This document shows, one piece after another, positions 19,404-26,719 of a stretch of 64,000 bases of DNA. Origin of the DNA: Marinobacterium jannaschii DSM 6295 (GTDB lineage: Bacteria > Pseudomonadota > Gammaproteobacteria > Pseudomonadales > Balneatricaceae); contig NZ_KK211068.1 of assembly GCF_000620085.1 (NCBI RefSeq), forward strand, positions 84,256 through 148,255. Reading direction: 5' to 3'. The notes beneath the pieces are model-generated. The model was not told the DNA's origin and did no database searches. It saw nothing but the letters and a program-made list of their open reading frames with translations. The number at the start of each line of letters is the position of its first letter. Within the stretch, counting starts at the first letter, position 1. The translations under genes and the position numbers were made by a program.

Positions 19404-20016
19404 GGCTAAATGCCACTCCTTTACACAACTCTGCCGCACATGGCGGATACTTATTCTTATGAACAGAGTAAAAACCTGTTTGCCCCTGATCGACGGCCAA
19501 AGATAACGGGCAACGTCGCGTCAGAGAGCCTGGAACTTCCGGGACAGGGAAGGATTTCCCTGCATCGGCAGAGACCGGATTGATAAAGCAAATACGATGC
19601 CGCTAGTTGCATCGGCCAATCAGAATCCGGTTATACGGCGCACATTACTATGCATTAAGACTACTGAGGGCAGCCAAGTTCCGCCCAATGTCCGGCCAAA
19701 TCGCTACCGGTTGCAGTCATTAAAGGCGCCAGCCATTCAATCCCGGTCCGAACATCAGGGTCTTTCCATCGACCACTGAAGGCTCAGGCATCGGTCGCTG
19801 ACGCTTTATCCCGGGGCGATAAATGCTCAGACAGGGCAGCGTCATACCGATGCGCGCTACATCATACAGCCTTAAGAGCCTCGGAATAAGTACCTACTCC
19901 GAGGCCATCGCACGGGGCTGATCAGAAATCGGGCAACGACGGGAGGTCGCAGGGCATATAAAGAAAAACGGGCAATATATGCCCGTTTCAAATAAGTATA
20001 GCAGCCGCCCCCAGAG
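19404..20016. other. Intergenic region upstream of relA
   Basis: About 610 bp with no supported gene. It contains an inverted repeat (GCCTCGGA 19878-19885 / TCCGAGGC 19898-19905) and the terminator at 19966-19988. The relA promoter should lie within the first 200 bp, but I cannot place it. Confidence 0.5.
19966..19988 (-). terminator. Intrinsic terminator of the photolyase-like gene
   Basis: Perfect 9-bp stem (AAACGGGCA/TGCCCGTTT, loop ATATA). In the minus direction it is followed by TTCTTT, 29 bp past the stop of the gene ending at 20017. Confidence 0.85.
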
Positions 20017-21234
20017 CTAAGTGGCAGACAGGCGCTCGAGCAGTGCAGGCAGCTGCTGACGGAACTTGTAGAAACCGGCCTGGGCATGGGGCCAGAGTGC
20101 CCGTTGCCATTCAGACTGGTGGTAACAGATATGCGGCCTGGAGCCCTCGGGGAGGCCGGCGATCATCTGACTGATGACCAGTTGATGGATACCGGGGCAG
20201 ACCCCCAGCAGCAGTACCGAATCCAGTTGGTGGCTCTGAACCCATTCGCAGAACTGCGTTTCAAGCGTTGCCAGCTGCATCAGTGTCAGTGGCTGCGGTG
20301 AGCACTCGGTCAGGTTCAGCAACGCGCCCTGACTGAAACGACTGACCTGCTGCGACACTGAGCCGGGAGAGCGGGCCTCCGTCGTGTCCAGCACCCCCAG
20401 CGCCACCGGCTGATAGGCTTCAACCAGTCCGTTGAGGTTACAAAACGCCTCAGTAGCCAGAATACCAACCCGCCCGTGCACCTCACCCGCCGCCGGAATC
20501 TCCCGGATCGCCGGCCGCATGGTGATCTCATACATCGATTCAGCCTGTTCATTGAGCTGACCGACCGGATTGAAGCGGCCGTGGGTAAAGCGACGGATAT
20601 TCTCGGCCGTGGCAACATAGTGTTTACCCCGGGTGTGCAACCCGGCCACCGAGCGCCATGACAGGGTATTGGAAGAGCTGTCGCCATCCAGCATACGGCG
20701 CATAAACAGGTCGGCCCCCAGCTGCCAGGGGAGTTGCAGGGTGAAAATCCAGATACTGGCAAACCACATCCGGGCGTGGTTGTGCAGGTAGCCGGTTTGC
20801 TGCATCTCGCGCGACCAGCTGTCAAAACAGTCGATGCCGGTCTGGCCCTGGCAGGCATTGTGATAACACTCTGCCAGCTCTATATCCTGTTGCATCGATG
20901 TCAGCCGATCTGCCACATCACTGTGGTAGTCCAACCAGATCTGAGGGTGCATCATCATCCAGCCCTGCCAGTAACTGCGCCAGGAAACCTCCTCAATAAA
21001 CTTGTTGGCCGCCTCGGCACTGTGCTGCGCCAGTACCGCCTTAATCACTTCCGCTTCCTCCAACAGGCCGTAACGAAAATAGGGTGACAATCCGGACACC
21101 CACTTATGCTGACCCTCGCCCAGGTCTTCATTCCGATGGCTCTGATAACTGCGCCCGGCACGTGGCACGAAGTCATTCAACCGAGACAATGCAGCCTCCC
21201 GGGATGGATACCAGTTTTCAGCTATCTTGTTCAC
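20017..21234 (-). CDS. Photolyase/cryptochrome-like FAD-binding protein without the N-terminal antenna domain
   Basis: 405 aa starting at GTG with AGGAGAAAC before it. The chain begins directly in the photolyase FAD-binding helical domain: DFVPRAGRSYQSHRNEDLG, SYWQGWMMM, the hallmark HNHARMWFASIWIF, and DGDSSSNTLSWRSVAGLHTRGKHYVA. The usual N-terminal Rossmann-like domain (VWFRRDLRLxDN) that binds the antenna chromophore is absent. Instead, about 140 extra residues follow (from about 260), with VGILATEAFCNLNG, VLLLGVCPGIHQLV and ICYHQSEWQRALWPHAQAGFYKF. These look alpha/beta and might be a relocated, diverged version of that domain. Blue-light DNA repair or signalling is inferred from the fold only. 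Single-gene unit. Confidence 0.75.
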   Translation of the reverse strand: MNKIAENWYPSREAALSRLNDFVPRAGRSYQSHRNEDLGEGQHKWVSGLSPYFRYGLLEEAEVIKAVLAQHSAEAANKFIEEVSWRSYWQGWMMMHPQIWLDYHSDVADRLTSMQQDIELAECYHNACQGQTGIDCFDSWSREMQQTGYLHNHARMWFASIWIFTLQLPWQLGADLFMRRMLDGDSSSNTLSWRSVAGLHTRGKHYVATAENIRRFTHGRFNPVGQLNEQAESMYEITMRPAIREIPAAGEVHGRVGILATEAFCNLNGLVEAYQPVALGVLDTTEARSPGSVSQQVSRFSQGALLNLTECSPQPLTLMQLATLETQFCEWVQSHQLDSVLLLGVCPGIHQLVISQMIAGLPEGSRPHICYHQSEWQRALWPHAQAGFYKFRQQLPALLERLSAT

Positions 21235-21664
21235 AGTGTTTCTCCTGCCCTGCCCCGACAGAGCGTGGAGTCTGTTGTTCTGTTTAATTCAGACTCCGGG
21301 TTTCAGATTGATGGTTTCTGTTTCCTCTCTCCATTACGTCTTAAGGCCATACAGTGGTTTACTCTAACGGCAAAAATGCCCACGGGGGTCAGGCATTGTG
21401 CCCACTATATTTAACGACGGGCCTTAGGGTGATACGCCAATCACCCGGGCGGCAAAGCAGAAAACAGGCGCCATCTCATGTGAGGCAAAACAGGTCTCTG
21501 CATCAGCCGTCGCTGGTAATTATTTCGCAGCGCAACATAAAGGTAGACGAGTTTTACCGATACAGTAACCGGCGATATGTTCTGTGATCTGTACAGGAGT
21601 CGTGAACGATAAGCGTGACCCAGTAGCCGGTTCTACTGGCAGGAAACTGGCCGTAATGAATAAA

Positions 21665-21678
21665 TTACAGCGCTGTAA
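21665..21678. repeat. 14-bp perfect palindrome TTACAGCGCTGTAA
   Basis: Uninterrupted palindrome next to the structured element. In the minus direction it is followed by TTTATTCATT, so it could end a minus-strand small RNA; alternatively it is a dimeric-regulator operator. Confidence 0.5.
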
Positions 21679-21687
21679 AGGAATGAA

Positions 21688-21859
21688 GATCTATGTCTCT
21701 CCGCGCCTTTAACCTGAGAGATGCAGAGTATCCGTGCCCTGTGAACTGCCATGACGATCGTCCTGACGCTCTCAGTACCAATCCCTGCCTCATGACCTGT
21801 GAACACCGGATAGTCCTCTTCGGACAGCGTTCAACAGGCTTCTAACTGGAGTATAGATC
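21688..21859 (-). ncRNA. Candidate structured RNA (strand uncertain)
   Basis: The ends pair over a distance: GATCTAT (21688-21694) with ATAGATC (21853-21859), and CTCC (699-702) with GGAG (848-851). Inside are CTGAGAG (21714-21720) pairing with CTCTCAG (21769-21775) around the self-complementary GACGATCGTC, and a second stem-loop CCTGTGAAC/GTTCAACAGG (21796-21804/21829-21838) capped by GTCC-tctt-c-GGAC. The minus-strand piece CTCTCAGGTTAAAGG resembles the 3' half of a glycine aptamer, but the CCGAAGG-type 5' half is absent, so I do not call it that riboswitch. It lies far upstream of the photolyase-like gene and downstream of cysM. Confidence 0.4.
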
Positions 21860-21945
21860 CGAATACAGGATGTAAAGCTGTTATCTGATAAATTTTATCG
21901 GAGATATAGCCCCATCGCGGACACGACAGGGCCTTGGGGGATAGA

Positions 21946-22839
21946 TCAGTTAAATACGCCGGTGGACAGGTAACGGTCGCCACGGTCGCAGATAATGCAG
22001 ACAATCACCGCATTCTTAACCTGTTTCGACAGGCGCAGGGCACCGGCAACGGCACCACCGGAGGAGACGCCACAGAAGATCCCCTCCCGGGTGGCCAGGT
22101 CCTTCATGGTCTGTTCCGCTTCGGTCTGGTTGATATCCAGGATGGAATCGACCCGCGCAGCATCGAAGATCGATGGCAGGTATTCTTCAGGCCAGCGGCG
22201 GATGCCTGGAATCTGCGAGCCGTCTTCCGGTTGCAGGCCGACGATCTGCACATCACTGTTCTGTTCTTTCAGGTAGCGTGAGGTACCCATGATAGTACCG
22301 GTGGTGCCCATAGAGCTGACGAAGTGCGTGACCTGCCCGTCCGTCTGCTGCCAGATCTCCGGTCCGGTGCCGCGATAGTGTGCTTCGGGGTTATCCAGGT
22401 TGGCGAACTGATCAAGCACGATGCCCTGCCCCTCTTCCTGCAGTGCCGCCGCCAGGTCCCGGGCGCCTTCCATCCCCTGCTCCTGAGTGACCTCGATCAG
22501 CTCGGCACCGTAAGCCGTCATCGAGGCCTTACGTTCCATGCTCATATTGTCCGGCATGATCAGCTTCATCTTGTAGCCCTTGATCGCCGCTGCCATCGCC
22601 AGCGCGATACCGGTGTTACCGGAAGTCGCCTCGATCAGCGTATCACCGGGCTTGATCGCGCCGCGCTCTTCCGCCAGCTGGATCATACTCAGGGCCGGAC
22701 GATCTTTAACCGAGCCTGCCGGGTTATTGCCTTCAAGCTTACACAGGATGGTGTTGCCGTTCTCCTGACCGAGTCGCTGCAGACGCACCAGCGGAGTTTT
22801 ACCCACGTAATCTTCAATGGTCGGGAACTGAATGCTCAT
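21946..22839 (-). CDS. cysM: Cysteine synthase B (O-acetylserine/S-sulfocysteine synthase)
   Basis: 297 aa from ATG 22839 (five codons inside the longest frame), preceded by GTGAGGTTT. PLP enzyme that makes cysteine from O-acetylserine and sulfide, and S-sulfocysteine from thiosulfate. Motifs: VGKTPLVRLQRL, the PLP lysine in LEGNNPAGSVKDRPA, substrate loop EATSGNTGIALA, and the glycine-rich GTTGTIMGTSRYL. The R-W-P-E-E-Y region (GIRRWPEEYLP) and the short length separate CysM from CysK. Sulfite released by taurine breakdown elsewhere in this window is a possible sulfur link (inference). Confidence 0.93.
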   Translation of the reverse strand: MSIQFPTIEDYVGKTPLVRLQRLGQENGNTILCKLEGNNPAGSVKDRPALSMIQLAEERGAIKPGDTLIEATSGNTGIALAMAAAIKGYKMKLIMPDNMSMERKASMTAYGAELIEVTQEQGMEGARDLAAALQEEGQGIVLDQFANLDNPEAHYRGTGPEIWQQTDGQVTHFVSSMGTTGTIMGTSRYLKEQNSDVQIVGLQPEDGSQIPGIRRWPEEYLPSIFDAARVDSILDINQTEAEQTMKDLATREGIFCGVSSGGAVAGALRLSKQVKNAVIVCIICDRGDRYLSTGVFN

Positions 22840-23109
22840 AAACCTCACCTTCACGGTTACAAGCTTGTAACCAAAAGAAATAAAAAAGGAATTTTATATA
22901 CCCTATAGCAGGACACGGAATACTACTGATGGTTCCCGGAAAGTACAAGCAAGGTGGAGTAAACGCAACTGGCCTGTCGTATTGGCTCCAGCCTGTGTCA
23001 GATGCTGGATCTAGCAACAGTAGCGGCAGCTGGCTATTTTATAGGATTTTAAGCTCCGGCCCGGCTCAGGGTCCGGGCAGAAATGAACTGTTTTTCCGAG
23101 GTAAGCCAC

Positions 23110-23772
23110 ATGACGACAGCCGTCGCCCCCAACGACGCATTGGCGCGCTGGCAGCAGCCCCATCCGGATTTCGCTTCCGGCCATGATATGCGCAGCAGCG
23201 AAAACGGCCTGCTCAATTTGTTCTATGGCAGCCTGGAGCACGCCGCACGTTATCAATGGCTCAATGCCGGACGCACCCTGGTCGATAAGACCTACCTGCG
23301 TATCCTCTGGAGTAGCTGCGACATGGCCCCGGTTGCCACCACTTATGACCAGCTGGCCTCGAATCTGGACAGCTTTATCCGCGACCGGATCAGCGCGCAC
23401 TGGGAGCAGCTGGATGAACTGGATCACGACCAGCGTCATCAGCTGGCGATCGAACTGGTCGAGCAGGCCGCCATTGCGGTCTTCCCCGGTAACCCTAACT
23501 GGCGGGCTGCCAGCATGCTGCTGTTCTTCCTGTGCCCGCAATTACCGGTCTTTGCCTGGCATCATGAACTGCAGTCGCCGCAGAGCGACTCTCAGGAGCC
23601 AGCCGGATATGCCGGTTATCATGCGTACTGCCGCCAGCGACTGGCTCAGAAGCTGCCACACAGCGCCACCCCGCCCGCCGCCGTTCAGGGTGACGAGCGC
23701 CAGTGTAAACTGATCGACCGGCTGCTGAGCCGCGGCGACTGGTGGCAGCGCCGCTGCCTGTTCAGCCGCTGA
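23110..23772 (+). CDS. Hypothetical protein
   Basis: 220 aa from ATG 23110, with GAGGTAAGCCAC in front; the frame reaches nine codons further upstream. No signal peptide or transmembrane helix is evident. The sequence is mainly helical, rich in Trp, His and Gln (YQWLNAGRTLVDKTYLRILW, FPGNPNWRAASMLLFFLCPQLPVFAWHHEL). I do not recognise the family. It stands alone with its own intrinsic terminator at 23875. Codon use is like that of its neighbours, so it is unlikely to be recently acquired. Confidence 0.75.
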   Translation: MTTAVAPNDALARWQQPHPDFASGHDMRSSENGLLNLFYGSLEHAARYQWLNAGRTLVDKTYLRILWSSCDMAPVATTYDQLASNLDSFIRDRISAHWEQLDELDHDQRHQLAIELVEQAAIAVFPGNPNWRAASMLLFFLCPQLPVFAWHHELQSPQSDSQEPAGYAGYHAYCRQRLAQKLPHSATPPAAVQGDERQCKLIDRLLSRGDWWQRRCLFSR

Positions 23773-23874
23773 GCGGTTGCAACAGAAATGCCCCGGCACT
23801 GAAATAAAACCGTGATATGCGCTACATAAAGGCGAAAAGCGGTCTAGACTGAAGTCGGACATCCTTGATCTTTG

Positions 23875-23898
23875 AGCTCGCCACGGCGGGCTTTTTTA
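23875..23898 (+). terminator. Intrinsic terminator of the 23110-23772 gene
   Basis: AGCTCGC/GCGGGCT stem (one G-T pair), loop CACG, then T6. Confidence 0.85.
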
Positions 23899-24004
23899 TG
23901 TCTGCTCGCCAGGATTCTGCGGCCGAATCCGGCACCGGACAACCTGCCCGGCCGTCCGGTTTCCGCGCGGCGGGAGCAGCCACCAGCGCCAGGAAAAACG
24001 CCGG

Positions 24005-24028
24005 AAAAAAAGCCCCTCAATGAGGGGC
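24005..24028 (-). terminator. Intrinsic terminator of the response-regulator gene
   Basis: GCCCCTCA/TGAGGGGC stem; in the minus direction it is followed by T7. It lies about 217 bp past the regulator stop, leaving an unusually long 3' UTR. Confidence 0.85.
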
Positions 24029-24245
24029 CAGGAAAGAATGCATCTGTTTCTTCAGCCGCACAATGAACGCCTGCAGAAACCTCGCCGGGGAAGGAATCGG
24101 TAACAGATCAACGGCGCAACCCACTGTTACTGATTCAGGTCTCTGATCCGTTGGGCTAAAAGTCGCCGGGGCGATAACCGGCAACAACAGTCAGAAACTT
24201 TTGTCACCGGCACACTGATCAGCCGGCAACAAAATCCTTGCTAAG

Positions 24246-24902
24246 TCAGGCTACCCGAAGCGTTCCGGCCGCCTCCAGCTGCTGCATCGACATCGCCAGC
24301 CGGATACGGTTATCCACATTCAGCTTGCGGTAGATATTCGACACATGGCCCTTGATGGTGTTTTCCGTAACCTGCATCTGCCGCGCAATCTGCTTGTTCA
24401 TCAGGCCGTCCTTCAGGTGCATCAGTACGCACTTCTCTTTTGCCGACAACTGCTCCAGGCCGGACTGCAGGCTGACTTTTTCACTGGCCTGCATCCAGTG
24501 GTATTTATCCAGCTCCGGACGCCAGAAGTCGCCCTGCAGGATACAGCGCACCGCTTCAAACAGCTTACGTCCATCCAGTGAGCGCAGGCTGATGCCGCGG
24601 GCTCCGGCCTGAAACAGGCTGCGTACACTGTCGGAATTCACCGTCTCACAGAGTACCAGCGCCGGAACCTCATATTGCTGCAGCAGTGCGTCTAGCTGCG
24701 CATACTGGCGCAGGCCGTTAACACCACTATCAAGCAACAGCAGGTCCAGATCATCACGGCAGTGAAGAATCGCTTCCAGTTCCTGCCAGGAATCAGCGGC
24801 AAAGGCACAGAGTTCTACGCCGGCAGCGTGCAACGCCTGCTCGATGCCCTGACGGTAGAGCGGTGAAGAATCTGCGATAACAACTTTCAGAAGAGCAGCC
24901 AT
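24246..24902 (-). CDS. NarL/LuxR-type response regulator
   Basis: 218 aa from ATG 24902, chosen because GGAGG lies 5 nt upstream. The N-terminal receiver domain has VVIADSSPLYRQGIEQAL (acidic pocket) and LLLLDSGVNG with the phosphoacceptor Asp, but the acidic pocket reads A-D-S rather than the usual D-D-H/S, so one acidic residue is replaced. The C-terminal LuxR helix-turn-helix (from about 150) is intact: LSAKEKCVLMHLKDGLMNKQIARQMQVTENTIKGHVSNIYRKLNV. No histidine kinase gene is adjacent, so it is an orphan regulator. The DUF6506 gene lies 36 bp upstream on the same strand and is probably co-transcribed. Confidence 0.85.
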   Translation of the reverse strand: MAALLKVVIADSSPLYRQGIEQALHAAGVELCAFAADSWQELEAILHCRDDLDLLLLDSGVNGLRQYAQLDALLQQYEVPALVLCETVNSDSVRSLFQAGARGISLRSLDGRKLFEAVRCILQGDFWRPELDKYHWMQASEKVSLQSGLEQLSAKEKCVLMHLKDGLMNKQIARQMQVTENTIKGHVSNIYRKLNVDNRIRLAMSMQQLEAAGTLRVA

Positions 24903-24938
24903 AAACACCTCCGACAACGGTTAGCTGATTAAATGAGA

Positions 24939-25238
24939 TCAGGCCAGTTCGCGCTGCAGGCGCTCACGCTCGTCGGGGCTGTACTGTACGTAACCTACGG
25001 GGATATGGTCGTTGATGGCATCACGCACCTGCTGGGCGTCTTCAGCGCTGAAACCGCCACAGAGTTCGATCAGCTGGATACGCTTGGTGATCATCTCCTG
25101 CGCCACCATACAGGCTTCGGCAACAGAGCTGACACCGGCAACCGCACAATCAAAGTCATCACTGCTAACGCGGCCATGGTGTTTAAACATTTCCAGACTG
25201 GGAGCTTTTACGATAAAGCCGTAACGTTGTAGAGCCAT
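24939..25238 (-). CDS. DUF6506 family protein
   Basis: 99 aa. A compact alpha/beta protein with the conserved AxxMVAQEMITKRIQLIELCGGFSAEDAQQV core and IPVGYVQY end of the DUF6506 family, whose function is unknown. A single Cys sits in the ELCGGF loop, a possible ligand or catalytic residue (inference). GGAGACCAACT precedes the ATG. It lies directly upstream of the orphan LuxR-type regulator in the same orientation, so the two may form a small regulatory unit. Confidence 0.8.
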   Translation of the reverse strand: MALQRYGFIVKAPSLEMFKHHGRVSSDDFDCAVAGVSSVAEACMVAQEMITKRIQLIELCGGFSAEDAQQVRDAINDHIPVGYVQYSPDERERLQRELA

Positions 25239-25545
25239 AGTTGGTCTCCGGATATTGTTATTGTTTTCAATCTATTAAAGCCGGTGTTGGCACTGAGGCT
25301 TAGAGCCAGACAATTTGAAAATGTAGAACCAGCTCAGAAGCAGCGGTAAGCGGTAAGCGGTAAGCGGTAAGCGGTAAGCGGTAAGCGGTAAGCGGTAAGC
25401 GGTAAGCGGTAAGCGGTAAGCGGTAAGCCAGCAGCAGAGCTTGTGGCTTGTAGCTTGTAGCCCGCAGACAAAGAAAAGGGATCACCTGAGTCAGGGATCC
25501 CGAAAGAGTGGAGAGAGTAAAACAACTTACTGAGGGAAAATCTGT
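25239..25545. other. Intergenic region containing the heptanucleotide repeat
   Basis: Holds the GCGGTAA tandem array (25343-25426), then GCTTGTGGCTTGTAGCTTGTAG, itself an imperfect short-period repeat at about 25438-25459. No gene is credible; the apparent 60-residue minus-strand frames simply translate the repeat. Confidence 0.7.
25343..25426. repeat. Perfect 12 x 7-bp tandem repeat (GCGGTAA)n
   Basis: Twelve consecutive identical GCGGTAA units without a single mismatch, 116 bp downstream of the pta stop and upstream (by 105 bp) of the DUF6506 start. Perfect identity indicates recent slippage; the copy number is probably variable between strains. Confidence 0.95.
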
Positions 25546-26544
25546 TTACAGCGACTGAGACTGCACCACGGTAATGGCGATCACATTCACCACATCATTA
25601 GCGCTGCAGCCCCGGGAGAGGTCGTTGGCTGGTTTTCTCAGCCCCTGCAGGATCGGTCCTATCGCCTCGGCCTTACCAATACGCTCGGCCAGCTTGTAGC
25701 CGATATTGCCCGCCTCAAGGTTCGGGAACACCAGTACATTGGCCTTGCCGTGGGTTTCCGAGTGCGCCACCTTACGTTCGGCTATTTCGGAGACGATAGC
25801 CGCATCCAGCTGCACATCGCCATCAATCGCCAGGTCAGGATGCTGCTCTTTGACGATTCGGGTCGCTTCCACCACCTTATCCACCGCCGAGTGGCTGGCA
25901 CTGCCGCTGGTGGAGAAGGACAGCATCGCCACCCGCGGCTCTTCGCCCAGCAGGTTGCGGGCACTGGCCGAGGCCGACATGGCGATCTGCGCCAGCTGCG
26001 GAGCATCGGGATTAATCACCAGTCCACAGTCAGAGAAGATCACGCCGCCCTTAAGTTCATGAAACGGCTCACAGAGCATCATCAGGAAGAAACTGGACAC
26101 CATGCTGGCATCTTCGGCCATGCCGATAATCTGGATCGCCGCCCGCACCGTATCGCCGGTGGTATAGACCGCACCACAGACAGAGCCATCGGCATCACCC
26201 AGGTGCACCATCATCTGGGCATAGTGCAGCGGATCACGCATCAGCTCGGCCGCTTTCTCCGGGGTCATCCCCTTGGCTTTGCGCAGCTCATAGAAGGTCT
26301 CGGCATAACGTCCCGCATCCGCCGCTTCCGCCGGGTTAACCAGCGATACACCATCCAGCGCCAGCCCCTGTTCGGCGGCATTGGCACGAATCACGGATGC
26401 ATCACCCAGCAGAGTGATATGGGCGATACCGCGGGCCGTTGCGGTTACCGCCGCCTCAAGAATACGCGGGTCCTCGCCCTCAGCCAGCACCACACGGCGC
26501 GGGTCTTCACTGGCGCGTCTGAAAATATTATTCAAAGCCTTCAT
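25546..26544 (-). CDS. pta: Phosphate acetyltransferase (taurine pathway)
   Basis: 332 aa from ATG 26544, with AGAAGGAATTGCTG upstream; the frame extends 18 implausible codons further. This is the short, single-domain Pta (about 330 aa) without the DRTGG/regulatory N-terminus of E. coli Pta. It converts acetyl phosphate to acetyl-CoA. Motifs: RRVVLAEGEDPRIL, AVYTTGDTVRAAIQIIG, VIFSDCGLVINPDAPQLA, SFSTSGSA and PNLEAGNIGYKL. It lies 121 bp past the xsc terminator hairpin. Xsc yields acetyl phosphate from sulfoacetaldehyde, so this Pta most likely completes taurine carbon assimilation. No ackA is present in the window. Confidence 0.93.
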   Translation of the reverse strand: MKALNNIFRRASEDPRRVVLAEGEDPRILEAAVTATARGIAHITLLGDASVIRANAAEQGLALDGVSLVNPAEAADAGRYAETFYELRKAKGMTPEKAAELMRDPLHYAQMMVHLGDADGSVCGAVYTTGDTVRAAIQIIGMAEDASMVSSFFLMMLCEPFHELKGGVIFSDCGLVINPDAPQLAQIAMSASASARNLLGEEPRVAMLSFSTSGSASHSAVDKVVEATRIVKEQHPDLAIDGDVQLDAAIVSEIAERKVAHSETHGKANVLVFPNLEAGNIGYKLAERIGKAEAIGPILQGLRKPANDLSRGCSANDVVNVIAITVVQSQSL

Positions 26545-26650
26545 CAGCAATTCCTTCTTATTATTCTTGAATGGCGGGACAGCCTGTGAATAAAGCACTC
26601 CGCGAGTACGCTATTCAGAGGCCTCTCACGGCAACAGGGCCGTAGTGAGA

Positions 26651-26677
26651 AAAAACCGAAGGCCGGAGGCCTTCGGT
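26651..26677 (-). terminator. Intrinsic terminator of xsc
   Basis: 10-bp perfect stem ACCGAAGGCC/GGCCTTCGGT with loop GGA, followed in the minus direction by TTTTTTC. It separates xsc from pta transcription at least partly. Confidence 0.92.
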
Positions 26678-26719
26678 CGAGAGACAGGGTTCCGGACGGA
26701 ACCCTGCGATAACAGAGAC

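Larger units (their letters stand above)
21235..21945. other. 710-bp intergenic region with a structured element
   Basis: No protein gene is supported between the photolyase-like gene and cysM. It contains a 14-bp perfect palindrome (21665-21678) and a 172-bp region able to fold extensively (21688-21859). The 21235-21660 part shows no clear feature beyond the likely promoter of the photolyase-like gene. Confidence 0.5.
23773..24245. other. Convergent intergenic region with two terminators
   Basis: No gene is supported; a 64-codon plus-strand frame across 23872-24066 reads through both terminators and is not credible. Terminators at 23875-23898 (plus) and 24005-24028 (minus) are described separately. 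About 215 bp between the second terminator and the regulator stop codon show nothing recognisable. Confidence 0.5.

Noticed and set aside
21680-21780. Glycine riboswitch
   Set aside because: The minus strand has CTCTCAGGTTAAAGG as in the 3' half of the aptamer, but the conserved CCGAAGG-GCAA part is missing and no glycine gene follows; kept only as a structured RNA candidate.
25300-25525. Two minus-strand frames encoding RLPLTAY repeats
   Set aside because: They are only the translation of the 7-bp tandem repeat in different frames.
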